Positions 33,124-42,025 of a stretch of 64,000 nucleotides of DNA are shown here, piece by piece. The DNA is from Sorangium aterium. GTDB taxonomy: Bacteria; Myxococcota_A; Polyangia; Polyangiales; Polyangiaceae. The notes beneath the pieces are model-generated. The model did no database searches. It saw only the letters and a program-made list of their open reading frames with translations, and was not told the DNA's origin. The stretch lies in the NCBI RefSeq assembly GCF_028368935.1, contig NZ_JAQNDK010000002.1, positions 1,240,001 to 1,304,000 on the forward strand, written 5' to 3'. Each line of letters begins with the position of its first letter. The stretch's first letter is position 1. The position numbers and the translations under genes were made by a program.

Positions 33124-34443
33124 TCAGCGGATCGGGCCGGCGATCTCCGGGTGCGGCGCCGGGGCCGCCTTCGCCGCGGGCTCGAGCGGCGCGCAGCCGT
33201 CGGCGGCGAAGGGGCCGATCGCCGGATCGCCCTTGACGAACGCCGAGACGCGGCGCATCCGCTTGGCGAACGCAGCCTCGGTCTCGGCGCGCCGGGGGTC
33301 GGCCGCGAGCGGGACGGTCCCGAGGCCCTCGCTGCGCACGGGGCAGATCTCCGCGAGGGGCGGCGCGCCCCGCCGCAGGCGCAGGCGCGCAAGCATCGCG
33401 AGCTCGACCGCGGGGCCGGTCCTCTTCACCTTCATGAGGAAGTTGCCGAGGCTGTAGAAGATGGGCCGGCCGCGGCGGAGCTCGATGCCCTGGAGCACGT
33501 GCGGGTGGTGGCCGACGAAGGCGTCGGCGCCCGCGTCGATGGCGGCGCCGGCGAGCGCGCGCGCCTGAGGGAGCGGGGTGTCCAGGTACTCGGTGCCGCC
33601 GTGGTAGCTCACGACGACAGCGTCCACGCCGGGCTGCTTGCGCGCGGCGCGCACCGCGGCGGCGAGCCCGTCCCGCTCCGCGCCCGCGACGAACTCCCGC
33701 GCCGGGTGCTGCCAGAGCGAGCCCTGGTTCCAGATGCCGGTCACGGCGAGCAGCGCCACGCGGAAGCCGCGGCGCTCGATGATGGCCGGCGTGTACGCCT
33801 GGAGCCGCGTCCGGCCGGCGCCCACGTAGGCGACGCCCGCGCGCTCCAGATGGCCGAGCGTCTCGAGGAACGCGCCCTTGCCGTAGTCCCACATGTGGTT
33901 GTTCGCGAGCGACACGACGCCGATGCCGGCGCGCGCGAGCGCGTCTGCGCCGGCCGGAGGGCCCGTGAACACGAGCGGATGGCGCGCGTGCTGGGTCTCT
34001 CCGCCCTGGTCGCTGAGCTGGTTCTCGAGGTTGACGAAGCGCACGTCGGCGGACGCGAACAGGGCCGCGACGGAGGCGAACGGATCGTACGCCGGATCGC
34101 GGAGCAGCTCCTGGCCGAGCGCCTTGCCGAGGCAGACGTCGCCGCCGGCGAGGAACGTGATCGCGGCGGTGGCGTCTGCCGGCGCGGCGGTGGCGGCCGG
34201 CGCGGCGGTGGCGTCTGCCGGCGCGGCGGTGGCGGCCGGCGCGGCGATGGCGTCTGCCGGCGCGGCGCGGGCCTCCCGGGTCGCTTCCGCGACGTCGCGG
34301 GGCGCGGCCGGCGCGACGATGGGCGGAGGCGCGAGCCCGGCGCCCACGTTGGCAGGCCGCTCGCAGCCGATCTGCGCGGCCGCTGCGCACATCGCGAGGA
34401 AGAAAGGGGCAGGGCGCATCGCGAGCGGCGTCTCTGCGCGCAT
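33124..34443 (-). CDS. CapA/PgsA-family lipoprotein (poly-gamma-glutamate capsule-type metallophosphatase fold)
   Basis: 439 residues. Lipobox near QIGC following a signal peptide; Ala/Pro-rich linker with a 39-bp coding repeat (about 34168-34265); then the PGA_cap domain: FLAGGDVCLG, NLENQLSD, SLANNHMWDYG, YHGGTEYL, GHHPHVLQGIE, FYSLGNFLMK. This calcineurin-related family is linked to poly-gamma-glutamate export and wall or capsule metabolism, but many members have no known substrate. ATG 34443 or 34419 could be the start. No capB/capC genes are nearby, so a capsule role is doubtful. Confidence 0.87.
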   Translation of the reverse strand: MRAETPLAMRPAPFFLAMCAAAAQIGCERPANVGAGLAPPPIVAPAAPRDVAEATREARAAPADAIAAPAATAAPADATAAPAATAAPADATAAITFLAGGDVCLGKALGQELLRDPAYDPFASVAALFASADVRFVNLENQLSDQGGETQHARHPLVFTGPPAGADALARAGIGVVSLANNHMWDYGKGAFLETLGHLERAGVAYVGAGRTRLQAYTPAIIERRGFRVALLAVTGIWNQGSLWQHPAREFVAGAERDGLAAAVRAARKQPGVDAVVVSYHGGTEYLDTPLPQARALAGAAIDAGADAFVGHHPHVLQGIELRRGRPIFYSLGNFLMKVKRTGPAVELAMLARLRLRRGAPPLAEICPVRSEGLGTVPLAADPRRAETEAAFAKRMRRVSAFVKGDPAIGPFAADGCAPLEPAAKAAPAPHPEIAGPIR

Positions 34444-34651
34444 TATCCACGGGCCCGCGGCCACGCCCAAGTATCCGGTGGTACGCCCGCAGACGTTCGT
34501 GCCACCATCGCCGCGCGTTGAGCAGGCCCAGAGGAGCCGCGGCGTCGATCGGCGGCCGCGCTCCCTCGATGGATGTCCGGCCCGCTCCAGCGCGATCTAC
34601 GCCGGATTGGACGCGCGCTCGTGCGCGGGTTGCTTGGAAGGTCTTATCTCC

Positions 34652-36538
34652 ATGGTGAATCGAAGACGTGAGACTCCCTCGGGCTCGACGCTGCTCTCCT
34701 CGCGCGGCGCGACGCCGTCGAGCACGCGCATCGTGCCGGGCCCCGCGGCGCGCGACGAGGCGCGCGACGAGGAGCGCAAGGACGGCTGGGGCTTTGCCGA
34801 CACCCGGTTCGTCGTCAAGCCGAGCGGCAGCGTCGTGCTCACCGGCACGCGGTACAGCATCAGCAACGTCGAGCTGCCGTCGCTGATCCCGTGGATGTCG
34901 GCCACGCTCGCCGCGCCGCTCTCCTACGAGAACCGCAACGAGCCGCATTACCCGCCTCAAATCCCCGACGCCAAGGTCGCGAGCGAGCTGCTCGCCGCGC
35001 TCCGCGGCTTCCTGGCGGACGATCAGATCTCGCAGGATCCGCTCGTGCGCCTCCGGCGCGGCCACGGCCACACCGGGGCCGAGATCTGGGCGATCCGCTA
35101 CGAGCGCCTCGAGCGCGTCCCGGATCTCGTCGTGTTCCCCGCGTCGCACGACGACGTCGTGCGCGTCACCGAGATCGCCAAGCAGCACGGCGCGTGCCTC
35201 GTCCCGTTCGGCGGCGGCACCAACGTCACGGACGCCCTGCGCCTGTCGATCCACGAGGAGCGGACCGTGATCGCGGTGGACATGCGGCGCATGAACAGGA
35301 TCCTCTGGCTCGATCCCGTGAACCGCATGGCCTGCATCGAGGCGGGCGCGACCGGGCGGCACATCGTCGCGGAGCTCGAGAAGCACGGGCTCACCATGGG
35401 GCACGAGCCCGACAGCCTCGAGTTCTCGACGCTCGGGGGCTGGATCGCGACGAACGCGAGCGGGATGAAGAAGAACCGTTATGGCAACATCGAGGATCTC
35501 GTCCTCGACATGCAAGTCGTGACCGCGCATGGCGTGGTCGAGCGGCCGCACGTGGCCCCGCGCGAGAGCGTCGGCGCCAACCCAAAGAACTGCATGTTCG
35601 GCAGCGAGGGCAACTATGGAATCGTCACCAGCGCTGTCGTCAAGCTGTTCCCCCTGCCCGAGGTCCAGCGCTACGGCAGCGTCATCTTCCCCGACCTCGC
35701 GCGCGGGCTCGCGTTCCTCTATGACCTGCAGGGCGCCGGCGCGCTGCCCGCGAGCGTGCGCGTCATGGACAACACGCAGTTCCACTTCGGTCAGGCGCTC
35801 AAGCCGAAGAAGTCCGGGGTGCTCGCCCGGGTGAAGAGCGAGGCGGAGAAGCTCGTTGTGACCCGGATCAAGGGCTTCGATCCGCACCAGCTCGCCGTCG
35901 CCACCCTCGTGTTCGAGGGGACGAAGGAGGAGGTCGACTTCCAGGAGAAGACGCTCTACCGCATCGCGGCGCAGCACGGCGGGATGAAGGCGGGCGCGGC
36001 GAACGGCGAGCGTGGTTATCAGCTCACCTTCGGCATCGCGTACATCCGCGATCTCACGTTCGAGCACTGGGCGATCGCGGAGAGCTTCGAGACGAGCGTC
36101 CCGTGGAGCCGCGCGCTCGAGCTCTACGACCGGGTGCGCCAGCGCGTCCTGCGCGAGCACGAGCAGCGGCGCCTGCCGGGCAAGCCGTTCTTCACCGGGC
36201 GCATCACCCAGGTCTACCCCACGGGGGTCTGCATCTATTTCTATCTCGGCTTCTACGCGAAGGGCGTCGACGACCCCGTGCGCCATTACGCCGAGATGGA
36301 GCACGCCGCGCGAGAGGAGATCCTCGCCGCCGGAGGGTCGCTCTCCCACCATCATGGAATCGGCAAGATCCGGCAGGATTTCGTGAAGGACATCTACTCC
36401 GACGGCGCGCGCGCCTTCATGCGGCAGGTGAAGCAGGCCGTCGATCCGGACAACGTGTTCGGCGCGGCGAACCACGGCGTGCTCGGCGAGGTCGCGCTGT
36501 CGAGCGCGGAGGAGCAGGGGCGAGCGCCCTCGCCTTGA
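34652..36538 (+). CDS. Alkylglycerone-phosphate synthase-like FAD enzyme (ether lipid synthesis)
   Basis: 628 residues, close to eukaryotic AGPS length. FAD-binding PCMH domain with PFGGGTNVTDAL and TLGGWIATNASGMKKNRYGNIED (key parts: GGWIATNASGMKK), then the AGPS-type C-terminal domain with PLPEVQRYGSVIFPDL, ASVRVMDNTQFHFGQALK and GGSLSHHHGIGKIR, whose His run and downstream VKQAVDPDNVFG are conserved in AGPS. The family exchanges the acyl chain of acyl-dihydroxyacetone phosphate for a fatty alcohol. Ether lipids are known in myxobacteria, where they influence fruiting body development. ATG 34652 with GGAAGG upstream; a longer upstream frame has no homology. Stands alone. Confidence 0.85.
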   Translation: MVNRRRETPSGSTLLSSRGATPSSTRIVPGPAARDEARDEERKDGWGFADTRFVVKPSGSVVLTGTRYSISNVELPSLIPWMSATLAAPLSYENRNEPHYPPQIPDAKVASELLAALRGFLADDQISQDPLVRLRRGHGHTGAEIWAIRYERLERVPDLVVFPASHDDVVRVTEIAKQHGACLVPFGGGTNVTDALRLSIHEERTVIAVDMRRMNRILWLDPVNRMACIEAGATGRHIVAELEKHGLTMGHEPDSLEFSTLGGWIATNASGMKKNRYGNIEDLVLDMQVVTAHGVVERPHVAPRESVGANPKNCMFGSEGNYGIVTSAVVKLFPLPEVQRYGSVIFPDLARGLAFLYDLQGAGALPASVRVMDNTQFHFGQALKPKKSGVLARVKSEAEKLVVTRIKGFDPHQLAVATLVFEGTKEEVDFQEKTLYRIAAQHGGMKAGAANGERGYQLTFGIAYIRDLTFEHWAIAESFETSVPWSRALELYDRVRQRVLREHEQRRLPGKPFFTGRITQVYPTGVCIYFYLGFYAKGVDDPVRHYAEMEHAAREEILAAGGSLSHHHGIGKIRQDFVKDIYSDGARAFMRQVKQAVDPDNVFGAANHGVLGEVALSSAEEQGRAPSP

Positions 36539-36662
36539 CCTGGGCGGCGCGGCCGCGTGTGTGCTTTGCTGGCCGCACGACGACCTACCGCGCGCGCTGT
36601 CCGTGCCGGCCAGCTTCGTGACGTTCCAGCCGAAGGCACACCTGGGCTAAGCTGTACCCCTC

Positions 36663-37553
36663 GTGACCAAGCCGTCGGACCTCGACTGGAATGACCTTCG
36701 CTACGCCCTCGCGGCCGTGAGGGCCAAAACGTTGGCTGGCGCGGCGCGCTCGCTGGGCGTCGAGCACTCGACGGTAGGCCGCAGGCTCGTGGCGCTCGAA
36801 GCTGCGCTGGGCGCCCCGCTGCTCACGCGCGGCCCCGAGGGGCTTTCGCTCACGGCGATAGGCCAGACGGTCGCGCCGCTGCTCGAGCAAATGGATCAGG
36901 CGGCGCTCGCGGTGCAAGCGGCCGTGCGGTCGCAAACGGTTCGGATCAAGCTGGCCACCCCCTCAGCCTTCGGCCGCTTGCTCGCCCCGCACATTGGCGC
37001 CTTCCAGGCCGCCCGCCCCGAAATCGTCTTGGAGATACTGAGCGGCAGCCGCCCGGCCGACCTCAGAAGGGGCGAGGCCGACGTCGCGCTGCGTTCGGGC
37101 ACGGTCGACGGCGACGATCTCATCGCCAAGAAGATCGGCGAGCTCGATTGGTCGCTGTATGCATCGGAAGCCTACCTGGCGCGGCACCCGGCTTCGGTCG
37201 GCTCGCGCGACCTTCGGGGGCACGACCTGTTGGGGTTCGAGGTCGGCATCAGCAACGCCCCTCTGGCCCGGTGGCTCGAAGAGCGCAGCGAAGGCGCCCG
37301 CGTGCTCATGCGGTACCGCGAGGTGAGCGACCTTCTGGCCGCCTGCGTCGCCGGCATGGGCATCACCATCTTGCCTTGCATTCTCGCTTCGCTCGAGCCT
37401 TCGCTCCGGCGGCTCACGGGCGAGAGCCTCGGCAAGAGCCGGCTCTCGATCGTATACCGCAAAGAGGCGTCCCTCGCCGAGCCGGTGAGGGCGGTCATCG
37501 AGCTCGTCACCGAGGCGTTGCGCGGGCACCTTGGGACCCCAGGGCGCCGCTGA
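36663..37553 (+). CDS. LysR-family transcriptional regulator
   Basis: 296 residues. N-terminal winged helix (LDWNDLRYALAAV, AGAARSLGVEHSTVGRRLVALE) and a LysR substrate-binding domain (about 95-290). The start is GTG 36663. Ligand unknown. Convergent with the M43 protease gene, with a shared terminator hairpin. It is not divergent from an obvious target; its own upstream gap (36539-36662) could be autoregulated. Confidence 0.92.
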   Translation: MTKPSDLDWNDLRYALAAVRAKTLAGAARSLGVEHSTVGRRLVALEAALGAPLLTRGPEGLSLTAIGQTVAPLLEQMDQAALAVQAAVRSQTVRIKLATPSAFGRLLAPHIGAFQAARPEIVLEILSGSRPADLRRGEADVALRSGTVDGDDLIAKKIGELDWSLYASEAYLARHPASVGSRDLRGHDLLGFEVGISNAPLARWLEERSEGARVLMRYREVSDLLAACVAGMGITILPCILASLEPSLRRLTGESLGKSRLSIVYRKEASLAEPVRAVIELVTEALRGHLGTPGRR

Positions 37554-37566
37554 TGAGCGGCGCCCT
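37541..37566. terminator. Bidirectional terminator hairpin between lysR-type and protease genes
   Basis: Perfect 11-bp stem AGGGCGCCGCT/AGCGGCGCCCT with GATG loop, overlapping the LysR stop codon and 20 bases past the protease stop. A second weaker CCCCG/CGGGG hairpin lies at about 37568-37585. Confidence 0.6.
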
Positions 37567-37585
37567 GCCCCGGGGCCATTCGGGG

Positions 37586-39898
37586 TTAAAGGTCCCGCGA
37601 ACGGTGCCAGAGGGTGCCGTCGGGGCCCACGACGAAGACGTCGAGCCTGCCCGGGGCCGAGCTCGCGAGGATGGGGTCGCCGCCGACGTCGACGGCGAGC
37701 GTCGCCCAGTCGGTCTGCCCGGGCCACCAGCTGCCCGCGCTCCACTCTTTGTAAAGCAATCGACCGTCAGTGCTCCGGGCGACGACCTCGAGGTGGCCGA
37801 CGTCCGACGAGACCACCGACGGGGGCCCCGCGAGGTCGCCGCCCATGTCATACCAGTCGGTCTGGCTGGGCGACCAACCCGACGCCTCCCAAGCCTTGTT
37901 GTACGCGCGGCCGTCGGCGCCGCGGCCGACGATGTCGAGGTGGCCGGCGCCCCACGAATCGACGACCGGGGTTTCGGCGAACTGCTTGCCGCCGAGGCCC
38001 TGCCAGCCCGTCTGCGAGGGCCACCAGCCGGCCGACGCGTTATAGACCTTGTTGTACGCCCGCTTGCTGGCGTCGAGCGCGATGACGTCGATATGGCCGG
38101 CGCCCCACGAGGCGGCCGTCGGCGCGGAGCCCATCGTGCCAAGGTCGTTCCAGCCAGATGGAGAGGGCGACCACTGGCCCGTCAAGGTCGACCACGACTT
38201 GTGCAAGACCTTGCCCGACGCGCTCAGCGTGAATACGTCGAGCGAGTCGGGGTCGGGCGAGACGGCGACCGGCGGTGCCGAAGCGGGTCCCCCGAGAGAG
38301 TCCCACGTGGTTTGCGAGGGCCACCAGCCGGCGAGGATAGGGTCCCACACTTTGTGGTAAACCGAGCTGTCATTGCCGAGCATGAAGGCGCTCAGGTGGT
38401 CGCCCCGCCTGACGAGCGCCGGCGCTTTGCTCGACGAGCCGCCGAGGCCCGCCAGGCCGAGCTGCGACGGCCACCATGAGGGGGTCGAGCCGGGGTTTTG
38501 CACCTTGCTGCCGAAGGTGGCGTCGGCGTTTCTAACGACGAGATCGAGCTGGCCCGACGGCTTGGTCGCGGCGGCCGGAAGCCCCCTTACCCCGGCGCCG
38601 ACGGGCTCCCAGTCGCTCCAGCCTTTGCCGATGCCGAGCGCGGGCCTCTTGCCTCTGGCGCCGGCGAACCACGATGAGTCGACGTCGTGGGTCAGAACGC
38701 GCTTCACCTGCTCGACCTGCGAGTCGCTGAGCGACCAGCGGTCGCCGGTGTAGCCCGGATCGTAGTTATAACTCATGAGGTTGGCGCCGAGGTTCGGCGC
38801 CGACGGCGTGTGGCCGGGCAGCGTGAGGCCGAGGCCCTTCAATCCGTCGTCGCCCGTATAAAGAATGTCGCAGGCCGAAGGGAAGCTGACGCAAAGGCAC
38901 GTTTGGCTGTAACCGGGGTCGGCCTGGTTGCAGTCGGCGTACTCGAAGCCCGTGCGCGGCACGGCCAAGCGCAACGTGCGGTCGGGCTCGGCCGGGGGAC
39001 AGTTGTTGAGCGAGCCGAAGCAGGCGAAGCCGAGCGGGTTCTGCGCCCAGCCGCTGTTGCCTTGAATGGGTCGCAGCGACGATTCGGGGTAGCCCGCCGC
39101 CTGCACTCGGCTCGAGAAGTAGACGTTGGTCGTGGTCGCCGGGGGCAGGTCGGCGGGTTTGTACACGAGGTCCCAGAAGTCGGCGAGCTTGGCGGGGGCG
39201 CCGGTCGCGGGGTTCTTGAGGTTGGGGTTCGACAGATCGTAGCCGAGGCCCGCGCCGCGGAACGAGTGCGAGAGGCCCAAGTAGTGCCCCAGCTCGTGGG
39301 CGAAGGTGCGGTTGCCCGCGCCCATGTTGTAGCGTTGCACGATGATGCCGTTGCCCTCCCAGGGGTAGGCGCCCCAGGCTTGGCTGCTCGAGCGCACGGT
39401 AAAGACGACGATCTCGTTCTCGTTGCCGCAGAGCGAGGCGGCGCGAAAGAGGGCCATCTCTTCCGACTCGGTGCCGCTCAGCCCGGGGGCCGCGCAGCCG
39501 GGGTTGAAAGCGACGGGGGGCGCCGACGAAGGGGGCGAGGGCCAGGCGTAGCTGCCGCCGATGTTGGTGAAGGTCGGGCTCGTGACGACGACCGATGCGG
39601 CCAGCGAGAAGCGAATGCCCGCCTTGACGAAGGCGGCGTTCGCGCCGGCAATCTGCTCGTTCAGGGCGGTCCGGCCGAGCGAGTCGTTGGTTCCGTCGAC
39701 GAACTGAACGAACCGAATCGGAATCTCTCGATTGATGACGGTCGTCGAAGACGATAGCGCGGCCGACACCTCGGCCGCAGGGGCGCCGTCGGGTGCGGGT
39801 TCGAGATCGACGCCGGGGGTGCCGCAAGCTGTATACAAAAGAATGGACGCCGGAAGGGCGCGTGCCACGAAAGACAGGTGAGTCGGCCGAAGTGTCAT
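37586..39898 (-). CDS. M43-type zinc metalloprotease lipoprotein with C-terminal PLL-like beta-propeller
   Basis: 770 residues. Lipobox YTAC (Cys25). The protease part has HELGHYLGLSH (His201, Glu202, His205, Gly208, His211), the extended metzincin zinc motif of pappalysin-like M43 proteases, with a Met-turn candidate in NLMSYNYD. From about residue 440 there are about seven repeats of a Trp-rich motif (GWWPSQT.W..LGG, GAGHIDVIALDASKRAYNK) typical of PLL/tectonin-like sugar-binding propellers. Secreted surface protease probably targeted by glycan binding. ATG 39898 has AAGGA just upstream; an open frame continues upstream but is not part of this protein. Confidence 0.85.
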   Translation of the reverse strand: MTLRPTHLSFVARALPASILLYTACGTPGVDLEPAPDGAPAAEVSAALSSSTTVINREIPIRFVQFVDGTNDSLGRTALNEQIAGANAAFVKAGIRFSLAASVVVTSPTFTNIGGSYAWPSPPSSAPPVAFNPGCAAPGLSGTESEEMALFRAASLCGNENEIVVFTVRSSSQAWGAYPWEGNGIIVQRYNMGAGNRTFAHELGHYLGLSHSFRGAGLGYDLSNPNLKNPATGAPAKLADFWDLVYKPADLPPATTTNVYFSSRVQAAGYPESSLRPIQGNSGWAQNPLGFACFGSLNNCPPAEPDRTLRLAVPRTGFEYADCNQADPGYSQTCLCVSFPSACDILYTGDDGLKGLGLTLPGHTPSAPNLGANLMSYNYDPGYTGDRWSLSDSQVEQVKRVLTHDVDSSWFAGARGKRPALGIGKGWSDWEPVGAGVRGLPAAATKPSGQLDLVVRNADATFGSKVQNPGSTPSWWPSQLGLAGLGGSSSKAPALVRRGDHLSAFMLGNDSSVYHKVWDPILAGWWPSQTTWDSLGGPASAPPVAVSPDPDSLDVFTLSASGKVLHKSWSTLTGQWSPSPSGWNDLGTMGSAPTAASWGAGHIDVIALDASKRAYNKVYNASAGWWPSQTGWQGLGGKQFAETPVVDSWGAGHLDIVGRGADGRAYNKAWEASGWSPSQTDWYDMGGDLAGPPSVVSSDVGHLEVVARSTDGRLLYKEWSAGSWWPGQTDWATLAVDVGGDPILASSAPGRLDVFVVGPDGTLWHRSRDL

Positions 39899-40354
39899 TG
39901 GGGTTCCTTGGTGCGTGGGATGACGGCGCCCTGAACGGGTCGGGGCGGCGCGCACCCCCGCGAAGGGGCGGGCGGCGCGAGGCCCGCCCTGCCGTCGTTG
40001 TAAGGCTTTGGTACCCGCCGGCGGACGAACCGTCGATTCGCAATGCGCGCCCAGGCCGGTGCAAAAATGCACGCACCGCCTCGGGACACTCACCCAACCG
40101 AGCAGGTGCCCTTCCTCGAGGTTGGCGCCGGTGCACGAGATGATGTCCACCTTTCCCTGGCGGATCATCTCGGCGAGGGAGACCCCCAGCTCGGCCGTGC
40201 TCATCGCGCCGGCGAGCGACACCAGCATCTTGCCCCCGTCCGCGAGGTGACGCAGTGTCTGTGCCGTGGCACGGGGGCATCGGCGGCAGCGCTCGGCGCG
40301 CGCAGCGAGCGCATGTTCCGAGGCGGGGTGGTATGCAGGGCGGCGGTGCAGCTC
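39899..40354. other. Divergent intergenic region (protease / mobA) containing a gene remnant
   Basis: 456 bp. Contains the deoxyhypusine-synthase-like fragment annotated separately and the start regions of the two divergent genes. Otherwise nothing recognised. Confidence 0.6.
40109..40290 (-). pseudogene. Deoxyhypusine synthase-like gene remnant
   Basis: On the minus strand a stretch of about 50 residues reads LADGGKMLVSLAGAMSTAEL, then GVSLAEMIRQGKVDIISCTGANLEE. This matches the N-terminal part of deoxyhypusine-synthase-family proteins, where the GAMS and TGANLEE blocks bind NAD. Homology stops abruptly at about 40112, where a true family member would continue for roughly 250 more residues, and no start codon with homology is seen upstream. 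I read it as a deletion or insertion scar, with the protease/LysR segment now lying where the rest of the gene should be. Confidence 0.65.
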
Positions 40355-41014
40355 ATGACAGCGCCCTCGGAGGACGGCGACGGCGCGGGCCGCGTGGCCG
40401 GGCTCGCGGGCGTCGTGCTGTGCGGCGGGCAGAGCAGCCGGATGGGGCGCCCCAAGGCATGGCTGCCGTTCGGGGGCGAGGCGCTGCTCCAGCGGGTGGT
40501 GCGGCGCCTCGGCGAGGCGGCCTGGCCGATCGTTGTGGTCGCGGCGCCGGGACAGGAGCTGCCGCCGTTGCCGGACGGGGTGCTGCTCGCGCGCGATCCG
40601 GTGGAGGGCCGCGGGCCGCTGCAGGGCATCGCGGCCGGGCTCGATGCGATCGCGCCGCTCGCCGAGCGGGCCTACGTCTCCTCGACCGACTCGCCCTTCC
40701 TGCACCCCGCCTTCGTGCGGCGCCTCGCGGATCTCCAGGCGGGCGGCCACGCCATCGCGGTGCCGCGGGCGGAGGGGCACCATCACCCGCTCGCCGCGGT
40801 GTACGCGTGCTCGGTGCGCGGCGAGGTGGCGGCCTTGCTCGCCGAGGGCAGGCTGCGGCTCTCCACGCTGTTCGAGCGGGCGCGCACCCTGGTCGCGGAT
40901 CCGGAGCTCCTGCTCTCGGATCCTCGGCTCCGCGCTGCGGATCCGGCGTTGCGATCGCTGCGCAACCTGAACACGCCCGAGGACTACGCGGCGGCGCTGC
41001 GCGAGCTCGACTGA
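40355..41014 (+). CDS. mobA: Molybdenum cofactor guanylyltransferase (MobA-like)
   Basis: 219 residues. The nucleotidyltransferase motif LAGVVLCGGQSSRMGRPKAW (GG.S.RMG.pK) is at the N-terminus, followed by PLQGIAAGLDAI and YVSSTDSPFLHP, which carries the metal-binding Asp. The C-terminus ends NLNTPEDY, typical of MobA. Transfers GMP to molybdopterin. Start at ATG 40355; GTG 40346 and ATG 40313 are possible. Convergent with the metallo-beta-lactamase gene, with only 4 bases between stops. Confidence 0.87.
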   Translation: MTAPSEDGDGAGRVAGLAGVVLCGGQSSRMGRPKAWLPFGGEALLQRVVRRLGEAAWPIVVVAAPGQELPPLPDGVLLARDPVEGRGPLQGIAAGLDAIAPLAERAYVSSTDSPFLHPAFVRRLADLQAGGHAIAVPRAEGHHHPLAAVYACSVRGEVAALLAEGRLRLSTLFERARTLVADPELLLSDPRLRAADPALRSLRNLNTPEDYAAALRELD

Positions 41015-41018
41015 CCCG

Positions 41019-42017
41019 TTATTGGCCGCGCGCCGCCGCGCTCGCCGCCGCCGCGCCCCCGGGCTCGCCCCTCGCGATGAGGACCCGCTGCTCGCCGTGC
41101 CTGGGCAGGAACACCCGATCCGGCCCCAGCCCGCGCGCGGCCATGACGCGCCGGAGCTCGCGGGGCGCCTCTCCGAACGTATCGGTGCTGTTGATGAAGG
41201 TGTCGAAATGGATGGCCATCATCCGCCGCGCCCCGAGGTCGAGGAAGGCCTGCACCGCCTCCGCCGGATCGACGTGCTTGCTCTCCATGAACTCGCGCGG
41301 CCCCACCGGCGCGATCGGCAAGAGGGCCAGATCGATCGAGGGGAATCGCGCGCGCGTCTTCACGAAGTCGTCGCGGTCGTAGGCGGTGTCGCCGCCGAAG
41401 TAGACCGCGATCCCATGGTACTCGACGACATAGCCCGTGAAGCTCTCCGTCATCCAGTCCCGGTCCAGCCCGTAGCGATAGCCGGAGTGCCGCACCGGGA
41501 CGGCCGTGACCTTCAGATCACCCTGCCGCCATGTCGTCCAGGTCGGGACCTCGAACGACGCGAAGCTATAGTTGGGCACGTAGACGAGCCCGCCCCGAGG
41601 CGCGAGCAGCGCGCGGACCTTCGGCTCGATCAGGGACAGCGAGCCGAGCGACAGGTGGTCGAGGTGCATGTGCGAGATCAGCACGGCGTCGATGGGCGGC
41701 AGATCCTCCGGAGCGAGCCCCGGCTCGACGAGCCGCTTCACCATGAGGCCCACCGTCGACGTGAAGACGGGGTCGGTCAGGATCCATCGATCGTCGATCT
41801 GCACGAGCACGGTCGCGTGCCCGACCCACAGCGCGGCGAGCCGCGCCTCGGGGCGGTACGGCGCGCGCACCTTGTCCGGCACGGGCAGCGGGCTCGCGAA
41901 CAGCCTCGCCACGTTGCTCTCCAGGATGCGCGCGGGCACGCTGCACGACAGGCCCGTGAGCGCGAGGAGCGCCGCGGCGAAGAGGCGAGCTGGCGACGAG
42001 GAGGGGCGCGTGGCCAT
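41019..42017 (-). CDS. Metallo-beta-lactamase-fold lipoprotein (NAPE-PLD/UlaG-like)
   Basis: 332 residues. Lipobox LSCS region after a short signal (ALLALTGLSC, Cys25). Metal site HMHLDHLS (HxHxDH), GGDTAYD and IHFDTF. The long loops and WVGHATVLVQID start resemble the NAPE-phospholipase D-like group of MBL hydrolases, which cleave phosphodiesters, including phospholipids. Predicted outer-membrane lipoprotein. Third gene of a tight operon: kinase 42684-43787, barrel-like protein 42026-42676 and this gene are separated by 7-8 bases. Confidence 0.87.
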   Translation of the reverse strand: MATRPSSSPARLFAAALLALTGLSCSVPARILESNVARLFASPLPVPDKVRAPYRPEARLAALWVGHATVLVQIDDRWILTDPVFTSTVGLMVKRLVEPGLAPEDLPPIDAVLISHMHLDHLSLGSLSLIEPKVRALLAPRGGLVYVPNYSFASFEVPTWTTWRQGDLKVTAVPVRHSGYRYGLDRDWMTESFTGYVVEYHGIAVYFGGDTAYDRDDFVKTRARFPSIDLALLPIAPVGPREFMESKHVDPAEAVQAFLDLGARRMMAIHFDTFINSTDTFGEAPRELRRVMAARGLGPDRVFLPRHGEQRVLIARGEPGGAAAASAAARGQ

Positions 42018-42025
42018 GCGCGGCG

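Noticed and set aside
32276-36475. A 1,399-codon minus-strand open frame spanning xylanase, CapA and AGPS genes
   Set aside because: Crosses three well-supported genes, lacks domains and has atypical amino-acid composition.
39899-40786. N-terminal extension of the M43 protease frame
   Set aside because: A good ribosome-binding site and lipoprotein signal start at 39898; the upstream open frame covers the deoxyhypusine-synthase-like scar and the antisense of mobA.
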